Assembly (NCBI GenBank): GCA_038373865.1 | Contig: JAXGGA010001617.1 | Location: forward strand, 81,964 to 145,963 | Direction of reading: 5' to 3' | Length of the DNA stretch: 64,000 bases | Source of the DNA: Uloborus plumipes | Taxonomy: Eukaryota; Arthropoda; Arachnida; Araneae; Uloboridae | Part shown: positions 24,201 to 36,200 of the stretch, piece after piece | Layout of the letters: every line of letters begins with the position of its first letter | How positions within the stretch are numbered: position 1 is the first letter of the stretch | Made by a program: the position numbers and the translations under genes | Notes under the pieces: model-generated | Seen by the model: the letters and a program-made list of their open reading frames with translations, nothing else | What the model was told of the DNA's origin: nothing | Databases searched by the model: none

Positions 24201-27200
24201 TAAGAGGACGGAAGAAGAGGATCAACAGCTTCTTGCTGACTATTCAAATCCGCCTTCGACGCTGACAGTTGACTTTCAAATGCATGTGGTAGTGGAATTC
24301 ACTATCATGTCACTTGCGACAGCATCTTTGAAACTGCTAGTACTAGAGACACATATTGATTCACTTACCTTTACAAACTGAAACATATTCAAAGCCTGAT
24401 TTCTCTGCATGCATATGTCCATGTCCGAAGTGTGATAATATCTTTGCTCTAACCCCGGTATTGTTAACATCATTAGCAAATTTATTTTCGATTGATAAAT
24501 AATGTTGTAGCATAAGTTTTCTATTCCTTCAGAATAATATTTTAGTAGAACGAATATTCTGAAAATTGGATACTTATCACCTTTGTTAACTCTAAGATTT
24601 TGCAAGTAAGAAATTACTCGGTGTAGGGCAATTAATTCAATTCGTGAATAAATATTTTCCTCAGAACAATCATTTGCTTTCCTTCATGAGTGATAAAGTT
24701 TTACAAGTCAAGTTTTACGAATGCAAGTACGGTGGTACTTGCATTCTTGAGCTATTATGTCAGCTTGCGCCAACTCAGCAGTGAGCGTACTGTGTGCTTT
24801 TACCAACACTCAATTTCGTATTTTCTGTCAACTGATTTCGTCAGAACTAGATGTAACTCCTGTCTATTTTCACCAGGCTTATCAAAAAAGAAACACAAAT
24901 CTAGAAAGGATGAAGTGCTTTTCTTTCTCTTCTGCTAAACTGAAGCCTCTTAAAAATGTTTACTTACGTGGCGCTCTTCAAAGTTTTCTTTTCTTTTTCT
25001 TTCTTCAGCTCTTCTGACTTTTGTACTGTTATACCTCAAGCTACAAGATTTAGTTACACTCATCCCTCTTTTCATTAAATTTTTCCGATACAAATAATTC
25101 TTCAAATTTAAATCTACCTACATTTACGAAGTCTGATAATTGCCTAATTTTTGCCTGTTTTGACAGAATTTCGAACATTGTTTCATAACCTCAGTACAAG
25201 ACTGATACATTTAAAGTTGCTGCAGGGCACAATAGATTTTTTTGGAGTTTATTTTGAACAGAAAATAAATTTAATCCAGTAAATATCTGTTGTAATAATT
25301 TTGGTAAAAACAACATTTCCTGGGGTTGTTTTTACCAAACATAACTCCAGGTTGCCATTTGAACTTTTAAACTATTAAAGCTTTAACCATGCCATTTAAA
25401 TTTTTAACCATTAAAGTTTACCATTTAAACTTTAACACTTAAACAAAATTAAAATAAATGCATTTAAAACAATACTTTTGAATAGGGATGCACCGATTAA
25501 TCGGCAGTACCGATTAATCGGCAGCCATTTTGCCGATTATTAATAATCGGAAAAATCGGGCCGATTAATCGGCTGAAAAATATTTTTCAGATATTATTCT
25601 TTAAAGTATACTTTCACTGGGAAACTATGATGAATCATTTAATTAACAGTAATAATAATCCTCACAGTTGATATAAAGTTTTTTTTTAAAATTAATTCTC
25701 CTACTTTGAATAAATATATATAGACAATGATGCAACATTTTTCATGTGGCGATAGTTTCTGCCTTAGCACAGTGCTTTCATATAACCTCTAATTTTTAAA
25801 GAATAAAAGTATTGAATTAAATTGCTACAAATTACCTTAAAAAGTACTCCTAAATTGGAGTGTTCACCACACACTCCCCCTCCCCTCCTTTTTAAAGTTT
25901 TATTTCCAATTAACATAACTAACAATGTGTTAATGATATTATTTATACTAATATGAAAATTGGTTCTAAGAAATTTGATAAAATATTGAAATTATTTTGT
26001 GAAAACTAGGAAAATATGGAAAAAAAATCTTCTCCCAGAAATAAATTACTTACTATTTCTAAACTTGGAATTGTATAAGAGATAAAAAACAGTGATGGTA
26101 AAATTGGTAATAAAAAGACAATTATCCTTATCATTAATCGGCCGATTATCAACAGCCGATTCATCGGTAATCGGCCAATTTGCTTATCGGTGCGTCCCGA
26201 CTTTTGAACATGTAAAACTATAAGGCTATGAGAAACCGTAACTTGTAAAAATATGAGCATCTTTCCTAATCTCGATCCATATAAATAGCATTTACGGGAA
26301 CATATGAACAATGACACATGTTACCAATGATAAACACACTGGAAAATATACGTCACCTAATGAACTGCCATATTTGAAGAAAAAAAAATCAACAACGGCA
26401 ACAATAATAAAAATTAGAGGAAAAATAAATTTAAAACTAAAACTTTAAAATTTCTGAAATTTAAACTTTAAATTTTATTTTGGTAGAACAATGCTATCTT
26501 GACATTAACTTTTCCCTCAAGGGGTTCTTATGCTTTTGTACCCTTGGAGAACATTTTCGATGATGTGTGCTTAGTCATAAAACTGAGAGGTATCATGACC
26601 GGATAATTGGACAGTTCGGTCAATTAGGATCCGGATAACCGGTACTCTAGTTTTTCTTAACATTTATTTAATGTATATTTACATTCTTGAACCATTAATG
26701 CATTTATGGGGAGAGGGAATTCTCTTCCACGAATTTATTCTTAAAAAATATCGATTTGCCAAAAAAAAGCATTTTTGGGTAGTTCTTTTTAAAATTAATC
26801 TCTAAGTGGAGCTTTAAAAGATAAAAAATACAATAAGCGCCTATGTAATGACATAGCTAATAAGTTAAGAAGAAAATAATAATAATAATTACAAAAAAGC
26901 GCTATTTCTAGTTTTGGACCAAAAATGGCAGCTAAGAGGGGTTTGGGGGGGATTTCAGATTGGCTCCCCTTCTAAAAATGTTTTTTTATACATTGTCTAC
27001 AAACCTACCAAGTTTCATGCTTTTATCACAAAATGCAGTTTCTTTTCCCGTAGCCCCCTTACTAAAAAGTCGAAGTAGCAGAGGACACTGGAGTTTCATC
27101 AAGATCTGTGTCGATGTTTTGGCAACATCGATGTTTTAGCTAAGACATCGATGTTTTTACTATCGACGTTTGAGGGTCGATGTTTTCCCAACATCGATAT

Positions 27201-30200
27201 TTTAGGTTCGATATCGATGTTTTATAGTCCAGCAAAAAAAGCTTGATGAAAATATGTGATATGCAGACAGACGTATTAATAAGTTTTCATCCTTAATCAG
27301 AAGTTCGCCATTTGTTTTTAAATTTTATTTATTTTATTATAATTCTTTATGTGAATGTTTTATATTTCAGCAAAAAAAACAAAAAAAAAAAAAAAATCAA
27401 GATATGCTGCCAAAAGTTGTATCATAAATCAGCCATTACACTATCGTTCCGCTATCAAACTCATTAGAAGATGTTTTTGATAGTTACCATCGATGTTTTA
27501 AGGTCTATGTCATTTAATGATTGTTTCGCGTACGATGTTTTTTTATATTTCGATGTCTGTTCTACACATCAGCAAAAAGCAATAAAAATATGCAATAAAA
27601 AAGATTCATCTTTAACAGTTGCAATATATATCGTATTGAAATGGTTTTTTTAAACTACTGCCGATGATTTACGGTCAACGATTTTTAAACATCGTTGTTT
27701 TGTTTTGCTTTAGAGTTTTTTTTCGATTACGGTGCTTTACATTTCAACAAAAACAAAAATTCATAAAAACATGCAATAAATAGAAGTTATAACAGTTTAA
27801 TCAACATTTCCAGTATCTATCTCACTAAAAAAAGTTTTCTATAATTGACATCGATATCATGCGGTTGATGTTTTTCAGGAGACTAAAGATAAATTTAATT
27901 GAGTGATATAAAGAGGCGCAATGTATTGGGGAGATTGTATTGCTGTACATTTAAATGTGTTAGTAATTTTTATAAAAAAAGATCGATGTTTTGAAACATC
28001 GATGTTTTTTGGTCGATATATCAATACCATCGATGTCTTAATTTCGAAACATCGATGTCTTGAACCATCGATGTTTTGCCTTCGATCTTGCTTCCCTAAT
28101 CTGTAATCTGTAACTGATTCTAAAAGACTGAAAATGAAAATTGATGACAAGGGAAAGGTCGTAGAGGTGGAATAATGCCCGGTAATGGTCGATAATAAAC
28201 GTTAACTATTCAGACCTGCCGAAATATAGATGCCTATTTTCCTTAACCTTCCGTAGAAATGAAAACGATGTCAAGTGACGCATCCGCTTTCGGTGGAGCA
28301 GCAAACTCGCCGCCACGGCGACTTGCTACGGTCATCACCCTCTACACACAGTTTCCAAAAGTTATTTTGATCGACGCCATCTCTTGAAGAGCGGAAACTG
28401 ACCCGCTCGTGCTTTTCGACCATTATCATTTTTAAACTATAATAATTCCTTACATATAGCGTAATATTATATAGCCTAAAGTCTCCCTGATTAAATGGAC
28501 CAATCAACGCAAAAAGAATTTTTCAATTCGAACCAGTATTTCCCGAGATTAGCGACTTCAAACAATCTCTTCAGCTTTATATTATTAGTATAGATTATTT
28601 ACCTTTGTGCTGTTTACACTCAGTCAAATTGTAATTCGTTAAAGCATCGTAAGTCGAATTTTTGCAAGTGTAATTTTTTCCCCAATATTTTGCCTTATTT
28701 TAAAATTTGAAATAATAATAAAAATGCTTTTGAAGTTGTTTAAAACATTTTTTTAGTGTAGCAATTAAAAAATGTGTACAAAAATTGCATTTCATTATTT
28801 TTATTTTTAATAAAATAATTGCAAAAGATGATCAGACTACCAATAAAAGGAATTATAATTACTAATATTTTGACTCGGTATTATAGAATTCAAACTTATC
28901 ATAATCAACTAACTGCTCTGCTGCTGAGCAGTTAATAACTCTTAATTCTTCAAAATTGCTTTTTCTTTTGGTTAAAATAAACAGAACTGTTTCATGATGG
29001 CACTTAAAAATAGTAATCTCTCCCCCCTCCCCTCCCCCAGAAATGAAATTCTTAAAAATGTAATCTTGACTATTATCTTGAAAAAAAAATAAAGTCTGTA
29101 CAGGTAAAATGAGCTACAACGTTCCAAAGCACAAATAAGATTAAAAGATTAAAAGTTTTAAAAGGGCAAACAAGTTTTGGAGGTAACAGCCTTTTTTTCA
29201 CTGCCTGGCAAGCAAATGGAATGAACAAGGTCATGTGAGAGTTTAAATACGACAAAGGAAGGAAGATTGACTCTCCATTGACCTTGTTCATTCACTTACC
29301 CGGCACTGAAGAAGGAGGCTATTGCCTATGAAACATATTTGCCCCTTTTAAAACTTTTAATCTTATTTGTGCTTTTAAATGTTATTTCATTTTACCTAAT
29401 TTGCGCATAAAGCTATCGCTTTTTAATTAAAGTCTATATATTTTTTCAGGTGAATATTATGACTATCATAACAACGGATTTTTAGACATATCTTCAGTAA
29501 TTGACAACTTGAAGAATGAATATACGTCGTTTTGTGAGAGCCTCAGAATTTTATCAGAGAAACAAAAATCTGCAAGTATGAAGTGGATTAATACATGTGA
29601 AGAATATACCTGCCACAGTAATTTGGTACTGCATTTATATGCTGCTTTTTGATTTTCAGAATTTAATTTTAAAACTAAAGAGGTGAAGTAACCTGCATTT
29701 AGTAAAAACATTCTTCCTTAACACTCGAGGGATTTAGTAATTGGTTTAACACCTTGTTAATTAGTAAACAGATGATCAGAAAACATGAATCATAAGTATA
29801 TGTTAGTCTTCCTTCAATGTTTAAGGGCGTTTCTCTGTAAACTCGTAAATGGCTGTCCAGACCGAGTATTTTAAACATAATAAAGTATAATAAAGTAGAT
29901 ATAGCTCTTAGTTCAAGTAAAGCATGAATACTTTGTGACCCACATGTATTTAGAGCAATAGCATTTTTTTTTCTTCTAGAAATTATCTAAGTCCTAATAA
30001 CACAGCCCCCTGGCTGTCCCAATCGTATGCACTTAAAGGTAATACTTCCAAAAACTTAATAACAGTACATAAATTTGGCAATATATATCTAAAAATAGAA
30101 TAATGCAATTGAATTTTTTTTATGAATTAAAAGCTAATTACGCATTTCTAAAACTTAAAATTGTCATGTAAATTCTGTCCGGAGTTTTTTTAAACATCCC

Positions 30201-33200
30201 CCTGCTACAAACTCAAAGCTGCATTAGAGAAAAATCTACTTCGCTTGCAAATGCTTTTTTGGCATGAAGTTTAACGTAATCAGAGTGAAGTTGTCGAAAT
30301 TGCTGAGAACGGTGTTGAAACGCCATTTTGTGTAGTTTCAGAGCCACATTTGTGATGAAAGTATGTATTTCTGTCGTTGTGAAAACAGTCCTCTGGTAAG
30401 TGGTTTTATTAACATTAATTAGTTTGATTAGACATATTTATTATGTCCATGATAGGTGTCTACATATATGGGTAGTTTCGTTACAAATTATGTTCCAATA
30501 GTTTTGTAAATATTACTCAACTAAGTGAAAATACAGTCCTCTGGCACAGTCCATTTCCTAGTAATACTGGACAGGGGACTTGCCACCTGTCATGATTTAT
30601 CACAAAAACACAAACTTTAATTTACCCCCTTTAGAACTAAAGTAAAACTTCATTATTTATATATAATTCATTTAAATTACCAAAATTCATTTCTAGAGTA
30701 ATAGTATTATATTTGAAGGAGCAAGTGGATAAAGGTGATAAGTGTCAATTTTGGAAAAACATACTTTTTACCATGATGAAGGTGAAAAGGTAATTTTTTT
30801 TGTAAGCTTTTTCTAGGAATTTAAAATATTGTGACTTATCACCTTTATTCACTTACCCCCTTCAATTGTGTTTGTGAGTTAACACAATTGAACACACACT
30901 AGTTTGGATTTGTGTAAATCGGCGAAATTCAAAAGTCACATATCTCCTTTATCCACTTGCTCCTTCAATTATAAGAACATTAAAAAAAAAAAAAAAGATT
31001 CTGTTTGGAAAATGACGAATTAACAGAGAATTGCCCTTAAACACCATTTCCGAAAGAGCAGATATTCATAATTCACTTCAAGCTGGAAATGTAATCTATT
31101 TTTTCCAATATTGTTCTTTCAGAAATCTTACGAATGTTTTTTAAGTTTAGATAACTTTAGTACATTCGTATTGTCTTTGATATAATTAATTTATTAGTAA
31201 ATACCCTGAAATTAAACCCATAAAAACTTTTTTAAATTCCGTTACTCTCCTTTTGTTACAGTAATCAATCAAAGTTTTAATGTTATAAAAAAAACTGTTA
31301 CAAGCATTTAAACTTATAAACTGTTGCTTTTCACTCAAAAAATGAACGATATTGGATTGTACAAAATATTCTAATTTTGCTTGAACTGAAACATTTTATT
31401 TCGTGTGTGTGTTTTGTGATTTTACTATCTACGTCCAAATGAAAATACACCCAAGACTCGAATTTTACCTAATGAAATATTTATATTTATACTTGAACCT
31501 TTGTAATGTATTACATTTTACCTATTAACACTGTTTTGCAGAATATTAGTGACTTTGGTGCATTCGAAGATTTACTAAATGCATTTGAAAGAAATGTGTC
31601 AGTTATAATTGTTTCCTCGAAAACTTGGAAAGACGATCTATATAATAAAGTAAGTTATAGTATCAACATTTTCCTGATATTTCGCCAGAAACTGAATTTG
31701 TTGTTGTTACTGAAACCACTCTGGTATCCGAGCCCGAGTAGATATATCTACCTGATTTAAGACGATTTTGGTGCGGTGTTCGCTTTTACGAGCACCATTA
31801 AGGTGGAAATCCAATTTAGCTCAACATGTCATTAGACCCTTTTATATGGCAGGAAGCCATTCATAACACACTCATTCACACAGAGAAAGGACAGGAGAGA
31901 GAAAGTACATCTATGCTCCAGCCGGGATTCAAACCGGAGCTTTCTCCTCCTGGTCACTCCTCAGACCACTAGAGTAGATGGCCGGCTTGAAACTGAATAT
32001 AAAATTGACACTGCTTGCCTTTTTTGGAGAAGGGGGGAATACGATAGAGCACAGGTAAGCAAGCTGTCGATAGCGATCGACCTGTCGATCTTGAAACCAT
32101 TTTGAGTCGATAGCGGCAATGTTTTGAACCTTGCTTTATGTATTAGTAGAACTATTGAACACTAGTTTCTGGACCAAAATTAGGCTTATCGTCTAAATCG
32201 AAAGCAATTTGAAAAATGTCCTTTTATGGTCATTATCTTATCAATGTTAAAACAAGCAGTATTCTCGTGAATGAAAGTATTTTGAAGTGGGTTACCATAT
32301 TATTTTATCAGTTTAAAGCAATTAATAATTGTTTAACTAATTATTATTTAATAAGTTTTAAAGTCTGTATTGATAAAAGGTAACCTATAATTTGTAGTCA
32401 GCAGTCTCAACATAACCATGAATGCAACACATTTGTTTAAGTTTATAGTTAAGTCATCTCATACCTCCTGTCTAAGTCGATCTTTTATCTCTACATAGTG
32501 CAAAATGAAGTCTCAAAAAGCATCTATTTAAACGCTCAAAACTCGAGAACAACCGCCCAATTTTGCTTAAAATTTCAGCGTTTGTTCCTTTTTGCTCTGA
32601 AAAGGTTTAGACACCAGTTCGAAAAGGACTCGCGATAAGCGATTCCCTTACTGTTCCAATCGAAAGTCATTTTTACGTAAATCACCGAAAATAGTTTAAA
32701 ATTACCTGCACATATGAATGTTTATGTCGCTAGAAAGGGAAAATTTTACTACGTTCACTGCAATTTGCTCTAACTCTTTATCTGAAATACTGTGTGAGTT
32801 ATTTTCGTTTGAAACTTACTTTTTCAAAGCTTCACTCAATTTCATGCACTACCTCCCACATAAAAACCATCAATAAAAAACTAATTGTTCCTCAGTTTTC
32901 TTTTTTACATCATTTGATAGAGCGATATTTTTAACTCCAGATTTATGTCAACTTACAGTCGAGGATCCACGCTTCTATCTCAAACAGAACAAAAGTTCCA
33001 GGCGTTTGACTTACAGTGTTCGAATTTATCTTTTTCATTCATGCTAGTGCCGTTTTATTGTGTTGCCATGACTATGTCTTCTAAATTCTTTGCTGTTTCT
33101 TCCTTCTAATTTTGATTTCTTAAAAGTATTTTATTTTTTAGCGGTTGTTTCGGATGATTTTAAAGCTCATTCAAATTACATGACCTGTATTTTTTTTTTT

Positions 33201-36200
33201 TTTACCTTTACAGCACGAGCACAGCCGTGCGGGTACAGCTAGTTCACACTAAACTTGGAAAGTAGATCTTCGGCCAATTTAAGTTGCCGATCGCTGCGGC
33301 AGAGTATTGGCGTTGAGTTGAGTAGTTTGTCACTTTAGTAGTAGTTTTGCGAAGGTATTCCAACTCAAATCAAAGCCGGTCTCTCTCTCACGCGTCCATT
33401 TTTCACTGAACTTCCTAAAAAAGAAGTGAACATTGCTAGGGTCATATCTCAAGTAGCCAGAGCCGCACTAAATACTAGAGAAAACACAGTGAGGGCATGG
33501 AAAAATTTACGGGGATGCCAGGAGGTGAATTTTGGATCGATTTTGAGTAGAAAATAAATTTATTTCATCTTGGAAAATGTTCACATCGAAGTCAATTTAC
33601 TCGTAAGGAAGCAAAAAATTGTATGCTTAATGTAGAAATGTGTATCTTTATTAGTTGAAGGAACGCGAGCAGTTTCTTCAGTCGTGTCTAGATGAGCAAA
33701 TGAATTTGCTGCAAACTGTAACAAAAAAGACAAGCGATCTGATGAGAAATTTGAAGGAGGCATACGAAGGATACCGCTTGATTGTTGCGGAAGCTCCAAA
33801 CCGGGACTTGGTGAATAAGGTATGTTATTCACGTATAAATAGTACTTGTGTATATATAAGTTGGAATCTGTAGTTCAGACAAGGCTCTATTCCTTAATTC
33901 TTTAAACAAACTGCGGGTAAAACTATACACTTCCACAACGCCAAACTAATGATAATACTTATAGTAATAGTAATAACTAAATAAAAGTATTGACTTTTTT
34001 TTGTGTATGGAGTAATGAGTAAAAATGCTAGGGCTGTTCAATTAGAATGATCACATATTTTTCAGGTAAATAAAATATCCATGCTCAGAAAACGAATAAT
34101 GCATGTATAGTGGGATAAGTAAAAAATGCATGGTTAAAATTCAAGGAACATGACGTCAATAAATGACTTTGGCAGTAATCCAAGTACATAGTTTAGTTTT
34201 CGCCTAGTAGATAGCTAGACAGATCAGGTCTAAGGATGAATCAGTCATGCAATATACTGAAAATCAATAAAAAAACATATCTTTTGTTCTGTTTGAAAAA
34301 AATCTTAGTTCGTCTAGAAGTTCATGCAATTTTTCAAAAACGTATTTCGCAGTGTCTTGATAGCCAGAGTGTTTCCTACGGAGAATTGATTTGTATTGAG
34401 TACTCCTGTGTCCATAAATCTTGCTCAATAGTTTTGAATAGAAGTAAAAAGACTTGACACATTAAATGTTCCTGCAGCTTAACGAACACTGTTAAAAAAA
34501 TGTCCTGAAAATAACGAAAAAATATACGGCAGCTGAGTTGCCGGAGTTTTTCCGTTTCGTTAATTATATTTCCGTGATTTTGAAAAAGCTCCGTTCGTCA
34601 TTTTTTCGTTTCTTAATTCTCCGTTCTTCATTTTTTCGGTTCCCCGCTTACACGTTATAGGCTTATACCTATACGCTTATATATAGGATAAAATGATGCA
34701 CAAAAATGTAAACTTTATCTCTTACGAATTTTTTTTTTAGAAAAAGTTTGAAAATGTCCACTCATACTTAAAGCAAAATCCAGTGCATCAGCTCAAACTC
34801 TTTAAAGCAATGCAATAATTGGCTTTTTTTTTCATTAAAAATTTTAGTTCATTAAAATAACATGATTTTTTTTTTTATGAAGATTACATCAATCTCGCAT
34901 AAAATACTCAAATATTTTGAAGATGGAATGGTCAATGCATAGTATTTTCTGAGCACATAACTTACATAAAACATTAAGAAATATTAACAAGGTGCATTTT
35001 TTTTAAATATTTTCTCTTAGGTTTGAATACAAATTAAGTTCTTCCGAAAGTTTTTTTTTTCCTTTCTGAATTTGAAACATTCGTAGTTCCTTTAAAAAGA
35101 CTCCTGTATTTTTACTAATTTCCTCTATTTTCATATATTTACGTTAAGGTGTTCATAGTGATCAACACTTTAAGAAAAGCACTCTCAAAATTGACGATAT
35201 TTTCTTTGTTTTTAATGAAATGGCTTCCAAGAATTATGGCGAACATTTTGTCAAATTGAAGAAACTGCTTTCGTCACTTTTTTGAGGATGAATTTCATCA
35301 AATGTAACGAAATATTTCTTCATCCTAGTTTCGTCAAAAAGACAATCATTTTCGTAATTTTGACAGCATTAATGTCGTCACATTAGTTTCACTGCAGCTG
35401 AGCATGTTAGTTTATTCAATGTTTGAGTATTCATTTTCTTATTTTATTTGATATTTTGTCACTATCGATAATATCATAACTTTATAATCTGATAAAAATA
35501 ATTTCTCTCTTTTTATATGTGGTCTCCCACAATATAAAAATATAAAATTGTAAAGGAAAAGAGCCACATGACAAAATTCGATTTTATTAATGTATAAATT
35601 TTGTTGTTCAGATGTTTAATTTCTTTATAAAGAAACAGCAACAGTTAACACTTTGGTCACTAACTACCTATTCCTTATTTTGCTCTGTTAACAATGCAGG
35701 ATTTAAATTTTAAGAAACAATGCAGTAAATTACAAGAAAACAGTACAGGTACGACTCATGAATGAAATGAATTAATAGATCAGTAGGTTGCTATAAAGGT
35801 AAACATTGCATTTTCTGAAAATTATTTTAATGTACGATAGCTCTGATTTGATTGTCCAAACTTTTGATTATGTTTAAATAAATACTTTTACAATGTTTTT
35901 TCATTTATTTCTAAAATTTTTTCCAACTGAAGATGAAATGTGTAAATAAAGTCATTAAGGAATAATCTTTAAACTGGTTTACAAAAACTAAAAAATACGC
36001 TTTTAGATGCACTTATAATACATCAATATGTAATATAGTTTAGCATTTAGTTTAATAATAGTATTAAATATATTACTCTTATATTTGCAAAGAACGTGAA
36101 TTTTATCTTTTATTCAGAGTTACATACACAAACAACTAAAATACTTATAATACATCGACATGTAATATAGTTTAGCTTTTAGTATTAAGAGTATTAAATA

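Noticed and set aside
29576..29625. Extension of exon 7 to a donor after 29625
   Set aside because: The donor (GTACTG) is weak and the GTATGA donor plus microexon 29660-29682 gives a better phase-consistent path.
30342..30394. Splice-bounded open segment with a strong GTAAGT donor, possible exon
   Set aside because: It lies inside the TTAA element. The sister copy at 61629-62511 has the same sequence without the donor, and exon phases do not need it.
31920..31987. Free-standing tRNA gene
   Set aside because: A and B boxes are present, but the acceptor stem does not pair and a ~200-bp body shared with 39912-40205 follows, so it is a SINE.
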